From Bombardia bombarda (taxonomy: Eukaryota > Ascomycota > Sordariomycetes > Sordariales > Lasiosphaeriaceae), in the NCBI GenBank assembly GCA_030512295.1, contig JAULSR010000001.1, forward strand, positions 4,859,001 through 4,923,000: a stretch of DNA of 64,000 bases. Reading direction: 5' to 3'. Below, in pieces: positions 47,606 through 59,312 of the stretch. Below the pieces are notes generated by a model that saw only the letters and a program-made list of their open reading frames with translations, did no database searches and was not told the DNA's origin. Position 1 is the stretch's first letter. Each line of letters opens with the position of its first letter. Position numbers and translations under genes: made by a program.

Positions 47606-50600
47606 TTTGGCGGCGCGCGACGGTCGGGAATGCACCACTGATCTTGGAAGTTACGACGAGGCGACGCACTGGATTGTGCGAGAGTGTGATTGTCGCTATG
47701 AACGGTTCAGACCAAGCTCCAGTTTTGCAGTGACGAACGAGGCTGCGAGAGGCGGAGGATTGGGCGTGGGGCGGTAGCCACAACAATTATGGTACTTGTT
47801 CCTTGGAATGATCCTCGGAACCAGCGCTTGTGAATCCGACCTAGGACCCTAGCTTAGGACCCTGGAGGAGCTGGCTTGTTCGGATGAAACAGCCTGTTCT
47901 TAGCGTAGCCACAGCGACCTCGTAGGCGGACCAGAATTCCGGTTATCCTTCGTGAATGGCCTCGAATAATTGTTGTCGTGGACAGGATTCGTCAAAATGT
48001 GGTCGCGGCCTGCTCGGTGGTTCGTCTCGGACTTGGGTGAAGATGATGGTGGGTAAGATGCGATAAGGGTCCGGATGCGTCAATCCAGAAATTTGGTAAG
48101 GTAAGGTCCGTAGCCGTACCGTCAGAAAGCTAACTGGAGCTTTGGTGACAAAGCAGAAAGATGCGCGCGCAAGCAGAAGTAAAGCAAAGCATGAAAAGAA
48201 AAGAAAACCAGAACCGACCAAAATATGTTGCACCGTTATTTAGATGACAAGGCCAAACAGGTGGTCAGGAAGTAGCATCAAGAGGACGAGATCTTGATCC
48301 ATATGAATGGATGGCTTGATGGTTGTTATTAACTGCTGGCTGTGCACCTGGACACACCCTGGTTCTGCCTGCCTGCGACTGCGAGCATGTCTTTCCTACC
48401 TAGCTCCTTCCTCGGCGCACTGGGAGGTGTGGGCCCAAATAACCACGCCCCCGGCCTCCATGCCGCAGCATGCGTGTGGATGGGAAGTACATTAAGGTAG
48501 GTACCTAGGTATTATTATGGAGACATGGTTTTGGCTGCGAGCTTGTGTTCATGTAAATTGCCCTGTGCAGACCCAAACCCGGTACAACGAGAGCACGCTA
48601 GAATGGCGAACGACCACTCAGGTGAAGGAGAATATGCGACGGAGACTACAACGTAAAAGGGCATCCTCTCGTTGAAAGTGGACTTGCAGCTTTTCTTTTG
48701 CCCACCCGCCCACCTTTACAAACCCATCGAGCAGTATGCTCGCCATGGAAGCTTCCTGTCTGGGTGGTTCCAGAATCCGGGCCCTTGAAAAGGAAAGAAC
48801 AGACGCGCCCGCAAACGGACATGGCTGGATTGCTCTTTTAGTACCAGCGCCAGCGATGCTTGTTTGATGATGAAAGGGGCGAATTGCAAGCGCTCCAAGA
48901 CCGGCAACAGTTGCCTTTCCCTCTATGAAAAGCCACTGGACCTCCAAAAGAAGTAAGTAAAAACGGTGAGACACAAAGAAACTAAGATGGCTCGATAGCT
49001 TAGCATAGCTCAGGATAGGTAAGTAATAAAAGCCAAGCCCGCATGCCACTTCAACTAAAGAAAAAGATTTGACAATTCTGTACGATCTGACAACCGGCTG
49101 CGATCGCCATCATCATTTCCCCTTCCAATCCGGCTGGGCCTTCTAGGCCTTGCACAAATCCGTGCTGGCCACGAGGTGCGGGAGATGAACAGGCGGAGCG
49201 TGACTGGAGCGTGACCTCTGGTTCATGCAATGAACCGAATCATAGCAGGCGCTTCTGCTGATGATTGCTAATTCTTCTTTTCTTGCAATTTGCATCCCTA
49301 AAATTCAGCTATTCCCGATCCCGAAGACTCCCGAACGAGTCCCGACAATTAGGAAGATTGCCATGATCTCTTCCCGACGATTTCGACACTCATTTACCAG
49401 TGTTCTGGGATGGAAAGCTGTTGCGCAATACTCTGGTTCTGGGGGGCCGGCGGCTGCGTCTCGGTAGTTAAGTTAGTGATCAGCAGTAATCATTACCGTA
49501 CTGGCAGGTACTCCGTAAAAGTACCTTACTTGGTCCTCGGTCTCACCTCTCACTCATTCCGCTCTATTCACGACGTGGCCCCTGAGTCTGACTGAATACA
49601 AAAGCTGCTTTCCATGGAACGCCCCAAATTCGTCGGCGCTAGTCTTGAAGAACGCAGCGCCTGTGCTTGGGTCTGTTTCGCCAAGGTGGGAATGGTATGG
49701 CGCGGCATGGCTCGTGGTGGACACTCGATGCTGGACTCTGAATGGCGGGGAGCAAGCAGGGGCCGCAACTCAGATGGAATTTGCGGATGCGGCCGGCCAG
49801 CTACCTTAGTGTGGCCGCCGCCGCGGCCGCGCCTGCCATCGCTTCAGCTTCCATGTTAATAATTGTTAGTTACCTACTAGGCCGGGCGTGTGCTGAAACT
49901 CAAAGGCTGCTCCCGACGGAAACGTCAGAACCTTTTGTTGAGCAAGATATGGATATGTACGAAGCAGTTCGAGATGGAAGGCTCCCAGTATCAGCTCTTT
50001 TTGGGGACCGAATCAGGGCTGCCAAAACAGTGCAGTACCTCCTATCCAAGTGGGAATCGATAGGGCCGTCGTATCTGCGCCAAGAAATGAATGGAAGAAT
50101 ATGTAACCGTCTGTACCTGTTTCTTGGTTCCTTCCGCCAATGTACTAAGCTCCATGCAGTCAACCTGCAATCAATCATTGCCAGACCGTCGACTTTCCAC
50201 GCCATCACCTCGTGGTCGACTGTGCAGGGGCCGATATCTCACATCAACCAGTTACATAGTACATAAGGTAGACGCAGAATCGAAGATGGGGGGGGGGGAA
50301 GGCTGTTTCCACGAGGTTCAAATTAATCGGGCAACAACAAAAACCTACTCAACCGTCAGTTGAGCTCAACTTCCAAGGTCAACAATTCCTCTGTCTGGCA
50401 GGAAATATCGGATGGCTGACAGGCACACCGTCAGCACTCAGCACAACCTTTCTCATCCATCACCGCCCCCAACGCCAATCATGCCGTTGGCAGAGACGCC
50501 GCCGGGTGCCATGATGCAGGCGCGAGGCATGGCAGCTGGGGTGGCTTACACCAGAGGTGTGAGATTACGAACCACCAAAAGGGAAAAAAAAGGAGACGTG

Positions 50601-52325
50601 AGATCTTGTTGCTTGTTGCATTCTTTTCTTTTTTTTTTCTTTTTATCCCACGGGCCGGCCTCCACGGGCCGCAAATTTGCCCGAAGCAGATACATTTTCT
50701 GGTATTGGCTGGCTGGCTGGATGGATGGGATCTGGCTCAGCCCCCTCTTCTGCGACGCAAGTCGTGGAACATTCAACTGAAACATAGACACAGCAGTGCA
50801 CTGACTGGCAAGGCTCGGCTCTGGGAATTACACAGGTAACCTGGGAGTGAACAAAAACGTGGACATGCTGTATGTACGCTCGTCCACTGCGCTACCACTT
50901 GGTCCTAGTTCTTGTCTCGTGGTATTCCGTAATCCCTAAGCGACAAGCGATCTTCCCGCTCGCCGCGGACACCGCCCCATTGCACGGCCATCTGCACATA
51001 ATCACCCAACTATTCTCGTTCTGGAGCGTATTGTAAGAAAAGCTGCGGCGCAGTGTGTGGTTGTTCCGATCAGCCATGCCACCCCCTTTGAGCCGCCCTA
51101 GGCCTGCCTGCTTGGGGGAAGCGCACGGAACCATCTGTTCGCGCCCTTTGCTGGGACACAGCCAAGTGAAGTTGAGTGGTCTGTTCGTTCGGCTCCGGGG
51201 CGCTCTCCCTCCACTGGGGACATGCCATGAAGCTGGAAATCGGATGACGGGTCGACGGTGAGATGCAAGCCACGGGGTACCTGGTAGCTGTTTGAAACTC
51301 TGTGTTGTGTGCTGGGGAAGAGTTGCGGGAAAACAAGACCCAGAGGCAGAGGAGATCTGAGGTTGTCCAGCATGGTCTTGTCTTAGTGAGACAACTGAGA
51401 CAGACTCACACCCCGCGCTATGTGACTAAAATAGGAATGCGAAGATGGTCTGTACTGTGTACGACTTCCCCGGAGGTGACGGAGCGATTTACTAGAATCA
51501 AAAAAACGCCGAGGGGACGCCATCCCGGAATGCCATGTGTGCATCCCGGGTAAATACACTAGACTAGGACTTCGCGCGCGTGCCCTGTCGTCAGCGACCT
51601 TCTCACTTTCTGGGGTTACTCACTCGCTAGTGCGTGCGTCCCGTCGCCCGTTAGGGTAGGGCGTCGCCTGTTTGACTCCCGCGAACTTCCAAGTTCCAGC
51701 GAGCTTGCAGCTGACTTTCACCACTTCACCCTTGTCAGCAAATCAACCAACTGCACTAATAATTGATAAATACCCAGTGTTGCTTCCGCCTTGTGGGCGT
51801 CTTCTCAATGGTTATGCCCCAAACAGTCAGGCTGCATGCATGCACACGCACTGAAGAGTGGCTTACCTGGGACAAGCCAAATGTCATGGAGTTATGCTTT
51901 CCAGTTAGAGTTTGATACAGAAGCTATGTGCAATTGTGAAACTTTAGTGCACATTAAGATGCATCGCAAGATGGTCTTTTTTCCCTCTTCGCTGGAACGA
52001 GTCGATGGGTGTCAACGTCGCTGCCATTTTATCGTCCGAACTTTATAGCACCGGCACCACTGAGTAACAGTAGCCTCTCTCTCCACAAATTGGACATCAC
52101 TGAGTGGTTCTCTGGCCTGGCATAGTACGTTTTTATTCGCTCACCGGCCAAACTTTGGGCAAAAAATTCTGCCTACGCATTTACGCACATAAAATCGCAC
52201 ATCGATTTCTTGGAGGTTCCTGAAAGACCTCATCTGCACCCTTCACGTTGGCTCTACTTTGGAAAGGAACCCGTTACCTCTGCACCACTCGCCTTTTCCC
52301 TCTACGCCGCCTTCACAACCTCAAA
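47606..52325. other. Gene desert, 4.7 kb
   Basis: No supportable gene. The longest plus-strand frame, 49742-50266 (174 codons), has an Ala-rich hydrophobic stretch but no recognised family, and it was not called. A GGTAGGTACCTAGGTAT motif lies at 48495-48512 and an 11-base G run at 50288-50298. The last 150 bases before 52326 are pyrimidine-rich (CTTTTCCCTCTACGCC), as expected for the spermidine synthase leader. Confidence 0.45.
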
Positions 52326-54327
52326 ATGAGTGAAATCACCCACCCTACCATCCAAGGTATGCTTGCCCGCTCTCATAGAGTTTTTCAACATTCTCACTCA
52401 ATCAACCCCTCCAACCCCTCCTCTCTCGCCCACCCCCGCCGTTTTATCACCGACGCGCCGACGGGTCTGCAAAAAAACACCCCGCCGTCGATAATCTCCT
52501 GTGCCACAACCCATCCCCTCTCTTTGGCTGTCCTATTTGGCGGCACAATGCCATTTGTTTGACCAGCCGGCTCTAGCGCCGCTTGGGGCGTATATCTGTT
52601 TTTTCTTTTTTACTCGGATCTGGTCTCCTCGTCTTGCGTTGTGCGCAATGTCGCAACGTGCAAGACGCAGAGGTCATCCTGTGGCCGGTTCCTGTGCCTC
52701 GCACGGGCATCTCTCGGTTGCTGCTAGAGGGCAGCAGCAGCAGCAACCACCCAACCCAACCACCCAACCATCACGCATGCAAGGCATTGCTCAGCTTCAT
52801 GCCGATCGTCAGACCAGCGTAGCTTCCTCCAGTGGGGTCTTGCCCTTGCTCAGATCAACAAGATCGTATGGTTGATGGTGGTTGTTTGCGCCGCTGGCCG
52901 GCTGTGCTACTTGCCCCAAATCAAAAAGCAAAAGAACGATGAATACATGAATGCGCTTGTCTCCCAGAAAACTGCCGAAATTAGCTAGTTAAACTAACCA
53001 CTCAATTGCTTGTGACGTGCAGATGGTTGGTTCCGCGAGATCTCGGACATGTGGCCTGGTAAGTTTATACTCCGGCCCCCATGAAAGGAAGCTACCATAG
53101 CTCTAGCTTGGACGGCGAGGGGATGGGAAAACTGACAGTCGTCTGTCTACCTTAGGCCAGGCCATGACCCTCAAGGTCAAGAAGGTCCTCCACCACGAGA
53201 AGAGCAAGTACCAGGATGTGCTCATCTTCGAGTCCACCGACTATGGCAACGTCCTGGTCCTGGACAACGTCATCCAGTGCACTGAGCGCGATGAGTTCGC
53301 CTACCAGGAGATGATCACCCACCTGGCCATGAACTCGCACCCCAACCCCAAGAAGGTCTTAGTCATTGGCGGTGGCGACGGCGGTGTCCTCCGTGAGGTT
53401 GTCAAGCACGAGTGCGTCGAGGAGGCCATCCTCTGCGACATCGACGAGGTACATTGGCGCATCATATATCAAATTGGGACTGATGAAGTCTTGAGGGAGA
53501 CAACTCCTTATTAACTAAACTCTCTCGTTTCTAGGCCGTCATCCGCCTCTCCAAGGAGTACCTCCCCGAGATGTCCGCCAGTTACAAGCACCCCAAGGTC
53601 AAGGTCCACGTCGGCGACGGCTTCAAGTTCCTGGACGACTACAAGAACACCTTTGATGTCATCATCACCGACTCTTCGGACCCCGAGGGCCCGGCCGAGT
53701 CTCTCTTCCAGAAGCCTTACTTCCAGCTCCTCTTCAACGCCCTGAAGGAAGGCGGTGTCATTACCACGCAAGGTTGTACGTCTCCTTATTCGGGAAAGTT
53801 CGAGCCTGGGAGGATCATGCTTCTAGGCCAGGCACTCAACTTGCCTATTTCAAATCCTACGCTATCCCTCAGGAGTCTACCAAGCGGTAGTTACGTCTCG
53901 GCTTTCGTGCTTTTTAATGTTCGCGAATGGCTGTTGCGTTGTTTTATTATATCTCCTATGTCCTATTGCTTGATACGTTTTTGCTCGTCTCGCGCTCCCC
54001 CTATCCCCCGAGAGCCAAGAAAGCTAACCAGACAAATTAAAATCGTACAGCTGAGAACCAATGGCTCCATCTCCCGATGATCGCCAAGCTCAAGAAGGAC
54101 TGCAAGTCCATCTTCCCCGTGGCCGAGTATGCCTACACCACCATCCCGACCTACCCGTCTGGACAGATCGGCTTCATGGTCTGCAGCAAGGACGCCAACG
54201 CCAACGTCAAGGCCCCCCTGCGCTCGTGGACCCCGAGGAGGAGGTTAAGCTCTGCAAGTACTACAACGCCGAGATCCACAAGGCCAGCTTCGTCCTGCCT
54301 ACCTTTGCCGCCCAGGCTCTGAAGTGA
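52326..54327 (+). CDS. spe3: Spermidine synthase, one frameshift
   Basis: Transfers an aminopropyl group from decarboxylated SAM to putrescine in the cytosol. Exons are 52326-52356, 53023-53058, 53156-53448, 53535-53772 and 54051-54327. Adding one C to the four-C run at 54222-54225 gives 291 residues. Without it the frame leaves the family after LRSWTP instead of continuing EEEVKLCKYYNAEIHKASF. Visible motifs: WFREISDMWPGQAM at the N-terminus, YGNVLVLDNVIQCTERDEFAYQEM, the nucleotide-binding VLVIGGGDGG (about residues 89-98), the catalytic-loop DSSDPEGPAESLF (about 165) and AENQWLHLPMI. The first exon holds only ten codons and is followed by a 666-base intron, far longer than the other introns in this window; intron 4 is 278 bases. 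Splice sites are consensus. The frameshift is likely a homopolymer miscount, because flanking sequence is fully conserved. Confidence 0.95.
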
Positions 54328-54409
54328 AAGGGCTTTTCGGTTGGTACCTGGGCTAGTTAGTTAACGGCTATAACGTTTTTGACGGCTTAGGGGCCTGCTG
54401 CTTGCTGCC

Positions 54410-54440
<31 letters not shown>

Positions 54441-54808
54441 GTTATGGCTGATGAAGGGATGAATCCGTGCGCCTGGAAAGGCTTCGGGCCGGCGACGAGG
54501 ATCATACAAAGATCCGAGGACTGGGGACAAGATCAGGATAGATGGGTATTATAACCATTCATTAGCCCTGACATGGGAAGTATTGGATACTTTGCTAGTA
54601 AACAAAGCTTAGTATTCTTTGCGCAAGTCGCGCCAGAATCGTTAACGAGATCAAAACGGATTCGTTCCCCTTCCTCCCTTCGTACACGCTATAAAAGACA
54701 AAGACCGGTGATGCTCCATATATCCTCCCAAGTTGAATTGCACCTGCATACGCAACAAACGCCACTTAAACTTTATACCCCCAACTGTTTATATCATTAT
54801 CTCAGCCA
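54328..54808. other. Convergent 3' region with T10G22 tract
   Basis: Shared 3' flank of spermidine synthase (plus) and the nitrilase gene (minus). It contains a striking run of ten T then 22 G at 54410-54441. No gene seen. Confidence 0.6.
54410..54441. repeat. Poly-T/poly-G tract
   Basis: T10 directly followed by G22, about 85 bases after the spermidine synthase stop. The longest homopolymer in the window, and its exact length is unreliable. Confidence 0.9.
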
Positions 54809-55975
54809 TTAAAACCCCTGACTAACATCAGGATACACATCAAACCGCCGCTGATCCCTCAACGGGAAATTCCTCCTCGTCTCCTCAATCTTGGCCCCCT
54901 CCAGCTGAAAGCTGACAATCTCCTCGCCCTCCTCCGCCTCCACCAGCACTTTCGCCATGGGATCTACAATCATGCTGTGTCCGTACGCGTGATAGCCCGC
55001 CCCCATGTCCCTGGCGGGGCTGCACAGCGCCACGTAGATCTGGTTGTCCATGGCGCGCGCCTGGCCCTGCAGCTTCCAGTGCAGCGGGCCCGTCGTCGTG
55101 TTGAAGGCGCCCGGGTACACGAGCGCGAAGCAGCCCTTGCGGGCGGCGATCATAGCGAGCTCGGGGAAGCGGATGTCGTAGCAGATGGCGACGGCGATCC
55201 TGCCGTAGTCGGGGAGGAGGTCGACGATGGTGAGCTGGTTGCCCGGGGAGAGCACGTCGGACTCCCTGAAGGTGATTTGGCCGGGGATGTCGATGTCGAA
55301 GAGGTGGACTTTGCGGTGGGTGGCGAGGAGGGCGCCGGTGGGGGAGAAGGTGAGGGAGGTGTTGTAGTATGTTTTGGAGGAAGGGTCGGAGGAGGTTGGG
55401 TCGGTGGCGAGCTCGGGGATGGAGCCGCCGATTAGGTAGATGTTGTTGTCGCGGGCCATGGCGGAGAGGGCGTGGAAGCTGGGGGACTGGGAGGGGGTGG
55501 GCGGGGAGGGGAGTAGGGTCTCGGCGTAATGGGGGAAGAAGTCGCAGCCGTAGGGCGAGTTGAAGCATTCGGGGAGGACGACGATCTTGGCGCCGGCGGA
55601 GGCGGCTTCGCGCACCTTGTCGGCGGCGTGGGCGAGGTTGGCGGCTTTGTCGGCGCCCGAGGCGAGTTGGACGCAAGCGAGGGTGACGGGTTGCTTGAGG
55701 AGCTGCGTGCCGGGGAGGAGGTGGGGTGGTGTGATGGTGGAAGACATCTTGCGGGAATGGTGATGGCCTGGGAGAGTGGTGATGGTAGTGGCAGATCGTG
55801 CTGCTGTTGAGAAGGAGAGGAGCTCTTTTTGTTGCTGATCTTGTGTTTGGCGCAGAAGAGGCCGGGTCGTACTCGCTATCGTTCTAGAGAGGATGGGCTT
55901 GGGGGTGATAAAAAGTCGAGAAGTCGTCCTCCAGCTTCCAATTGTTCGCATGGTGGGGAGGCGGACTGCTGCCAT
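54809..55975 (-). CDS. nit2: Omega-amidase NIT2-type carbon-nitrogen hydrolase
   Basis: Nitrilase-superfamily amidase; NIT2/Nit3 members deamidate alpha-ketoglutaramate and ketosuccinamate, a metabolite-repair role. A single 388-residue frame on minus. The catalytic triad is present: Glu136 in LPECFNSPYG, Lys222 in HRKVHLFDIDIPG and Cys265 in ICYDIRFPE. The DIDIPG after the lysine and the SPARD/GYHAYGHSMIVDP region are typical of the omega-amidase branch. The first 76 residues are Arg/Ser/Thr-rich, lack acidic residues early on, and look like a mitochondrial targeting sequence. Met77 (55747) precedes the conserved core and would give a 312-residue cytosolic form. No intron was needed. It is divergent from the AT-hook gene, with 485 bases between the two starts. 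Subfamily function is inferred from motif context. Confidence 0.93.
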   Translation of the reverse strand: MAAVRLPTMRTIGSWRTTSRLFITPKPILSRTIASTTRPLLRQTQDQQQKELLSFSTAARSATTITTLPGHHHSRKMSSTITPPHLLPGTQLLKQPVTLACVQLASGADKAANLAHAADKVREAASAGAKIVVLPECFNSPYGCDFFPHYAETLLPSPPTPSQSPSFHALSAMARDNNIYLIGGSIPELATDPTSSDPSSKTYYNTSLTFSPTGALLATHRKVHLFDIDIPGQITFRESDVLSPGNQLTIVDLLPDYGRIAVAICYDIRFPELAMIAARKGCFALVYPGAFNTTTGPLHWKLQGQARAMDNQIYVALCSPARDMGAGYHAYGHSMIVDPMAKVLVEAEEGEEIVSFQLEGAKIEETRRNFPLRDQRRFDVYPDVSQGF

Positions 55976-56460
55976 GGACGTGTAGCTCAGCGAGAACCCG
56001 GGTGGGGGAAGGAGGGGACGGGTTGCGATTGTGGTCTTATCTGGTGTATCTGGCGGCTCAACATCGCGGGGTGGGTGGAAGGTGGGGTTTGAAGTGTGGA
56101 CTCGATAGCTAGGCAGGGATTAGGGATAGCTCACTTGCTAACGTCATCTTTCCAGGGGATGCTCTCAGCGGCTCCCAGTGGCTCCTTCCTTCCTGGACAA
56201 CAAACTACAAAGTGCCATCTCATTATTACTTCATGAAAAGGAGCTATTATGGAAAGAGCTACCATGAGAGAGTTGAGGCAGCCCTACTCTCACATCAGTT
56301 CAGGTGTTCCACAAAATGGGAAGATTCGTCTCTGTCTTTTCCTTCCTCGTTCTAATGTATGGTATGTGTCGTTGATATATCGTTGACGTCTCTTCAGCTC
56401 TTTCAAATTGAAACGCTGTTTATTGTGGAGAATCTCGAACTTTCCTAGCAAATAATTCTC
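55976..56460. promoter_or_regulatory. Shared intergenic region between divergent nitrilase and AT-hook genes
   Basis: The two start codons face away from each other across 485 bases, so this must hold both promoters. No specific factor site was recognised. The side nearer the plus-strand gene is AT-rich. Confidence 0.5.
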
Positions 56461-59312
56461 ATGAACTGGACCGATGGCAAGCTCTACCGCCATCATCGCG
56501 GCAGGTTGAGGAAAGCCAACCCAGTTCGCCAACGTCAACGTGAGTATTTCGCCAGGGCCCGCGAGCGCGAGGCGGAGCAGAGAGCAGCGGCCGAGAATGG
56601 CCCCCCGTCTCTTTCTATCCTCCGATCTCGTTCTTCTTCTCGCCTTTCTGGTGGCTCTCGCCGGTCTCATTCCTCTGGCCAAGCCAAATCCTCGCCTGGT
56701 CACGGTATCGCTCAATCAAACGCCCACCAACGGATCGAACGAGCAACCAAGCGGCCCAGAATCACTGAAACTACATCTAAAGAGCCCTCGGCCATTAGCC
56801 ACTTCTTCGAACAATGTTTTGCCGCAAAGAATCCTGGAGGCAGGCCAACCTCTCCTCAGATTCGGCATGACAAGGAGGAGTTGAAAAGAATGAGAGAACG
56901 GCTTCTTGCACAAAAGGATTGGGGCGTCCGGCCAGTCTTCAACTCAAACCCTACAAGGAAGCGACCTCACGTCTCACCCGAGAACCAAGGATCAAAAGAA
57001 GTCACCTTAGAAAGAGCTCGACAAGATGGACATAGGACTTCTCGTGTTCTAGATCGCAGGTTTGAAGGGCTTCAACCCAGACGACAACCGAGAGTGCACA
57101 CGCTCCGCCGCGATGATGTTAGAGTACTGATCGGGAGTCAAGAGAAGGGACTTGGAGAAGGATCAAGTATTGGCGGGCCTTTCGTGGCAAACCACGAGCC
57201 ACGCATCATCACTGGTAGCCAGTCTGCGAGGCATGATCTACCCTTTACATATTTAAGTGACAGCTCTTTTGTAACAGGTCACGAGCCACAGAATGTCGGT
57301 GGCGGCCGGTCTATGAAGCATCGCCTGCCAATGACAAGTTCAAGCGGTATGTTTGTGATATACATCGTTCTTATATTGGCTCGTGCTCATCATACTGTCA
57401 GATGGCTGGAACTTGGACTTCGTTCGTCGAGAGCAAGAGCGAAGCCGGCCTCAACCGCTCCCGAACGACAAAGTACGTCGAGAACACGAAACCCATCGGA
57501 TGCCTCGCCATAGCTCAAGGCACATCCTGACATCATCTCCAATGATACTCCAACCCATCCCGGTGAGGGCATTTCCCAGCCAGATTCTCTCATCTAGTAC
57601 TTTGGACACCACCAAAAATACAAACAGCGTCCTGGCACAGGTTGGCCGAGCAATACCTCCCGTCCCCTCATCCCAGAAGGCAGAAAACGACATGTGGAGA
57701 AGCTGGCTCAAGCCAGCCAGCAGTGCAATCAGCAGCGACAAAGCAGTAGGGGGAAGCCTGGAATCACTGGAAGAGTTTCGACTGACTCCCGGGGCTAGTG
57801 AGGCATACCAGGCTGTCGGAGAGCCGTCTCAGACTTTGCCTGTCTTGGAAGAGCCTCTGCCTGACAACCATATTGACGCAAACTTGAACAGTTCGCATAA
57901 CGTGGTCGGTCTTTCCAATTCTGACGACACTTCGCAGATTCTGGGACAATACAGAGAAGCTGTATCAAGACTCTGCAAGCCATCCCAACCTTTCACGCCT
58001 CGGCTTCATCCTTCACAGCACCACGCCGATATACCTGTGCAGGATGTAAGCCAAATTCAAGCTTCTCAGCACCACGCTGATATACACGTACAGGATTTCA
58101 GTCATGTACAAGCCCCTACCCTTCCTCGAGAAATATCTCAAGTTGTGGAGCAAGTACATGATCGGCTCGAGTCACCGCAAAAGGGACCGGAGGAAGCCTG
58201 GAGAGCTTTTGTATTTGGCAACGAAGACAGCGATGAAGTTGAGGAGGCAGCCTTTATTGAAGCAAATCATGATGCAGCTCGATATATGCAGCCATCTGAT
58301 AGCTCATCCTATGCCAGCGAGAAGTCGCTCTCCGAGCAGGAGAGCAACGTTGCAACGGTTGGCACGGCGTGTACCAATCATGAGGTCAACCATGAGGCGA
58401 AGTCTGAATTTACCGAAGAACGTATGTCAACCGCCGTAGCATCGGTCAGCAGCAAAGCTACAGGAGGGTATTCGGACCCTATGTCTGACAGCTCAGATAT
58501 GGCAGCTATGGCACGTCATCCCTCCAGCTTTGAGGGTATGATTAGCAGCTCAGATTCGGCACCTCGACTCCCCAGGACCAACATGGACGTGGGAAGTGGT
58601 TCATACACGGCACCCATCGTACCATATTCCTCCAGCATCCAGGATGTGGGTAGCAGCTCAGATTCAGTGCCTCAGCTCCCCAGACTCGACATGAATGTGA
58701 GAAGAAACCCAGACATGGCCCGAGCAATACCTCATTTATCCAGTATCGAAGAGGTAGGCAGCAGCTCAAATATGGAACCTACAGCACCTATAGCACCTCC
58801 TTTCTCTAGTATTGAGGATGTGAGTACCAATTCGGATTTGGCACCTCAACTCCCTAGAACAGACATGGACATAAGCAGTAGTATTGTCTCAGAGATTGGA
58901 AACTCAATCGTCGAAGCTGGTGGCAGGAACCCGCTGCATGCGAAGAGTTTGGACAGCAGCACGTCAGAGGCACAGACAGACTCGACTTCAGGGGCTGCAT
59001 CGATGGCCGTTGAGCCGGCACGATCTGAAGTGGGGGTTACAGGACCAGAGCAAGTTCGCCCCGCCCAAGCTTTTCGTTGGCAGCCGCTCCGACTCGGCGC
59101 ACTTCAGGCGCCTAGCGATGGAAGTCGAGGGCCCCGGGATTCGAAATTCCGCGAGGAGAAGAGCGGGCCGGCCAAGGAAGAAAGCTCTTGACGGAAGAGC
59201 AGATATACGGGCTCTTCCCAATTACATTGGTGATCCAATAGAGGATATTGAAGAAGAGGATAATCAACAGACTTCACTATTTGGATCTTTGGAACTGGAT
59301 AGGAAGCGATGA
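56461..59312 (+). CDS. Large uncharacterised fungal protein with AT-hook-like C-terminus; probable frameshift
   Basis: Exons 56461-57346 and 57402-59312 join through a GTATGT/GTCAG intron to about 931 residues, if one base of the five-G run at 59032-59036 is discounted. The N-terminus MNWTDGKLYRHHRG with the following QREYFARARERE resembles a motif seen at the start of several uncharacterised fungal proteins. Most of the body is Ser/Pro-rich and disordered. It includes a two-copy repeat SQHHADI-VQD near codons 510-540 and three to four copies of a unit carrying SSSDSAPRLPR and SSIQDVGSSS between 58530 and 58890. After the G run, the original frame reads a featureless tail ending at 59191. The shifted frame reads KFAPPKLFVGSRSD, then RRRAGRPRKKALDGRADIR (a GRP AT-hook core) and an acidic end. 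The latter looks conserved, so I take it as the real C-terminus. Likely nuclear and DNA-linked (inference). No function is known to me. Confidence 0.75.

Noticed and set aside
49742..50266. 174-codon plus-strand frame with Ala run
   Set aside because: No recognisable family, no splice-linked exons; the run of alanines comes from a GCC repeat.
28336..59312. A biosynthetic or multi-gene functional cluster
   Set aside because: Neighbouring genes belong to unrelated pathways; no backbone synthase, transporter or cluster regulator is present.
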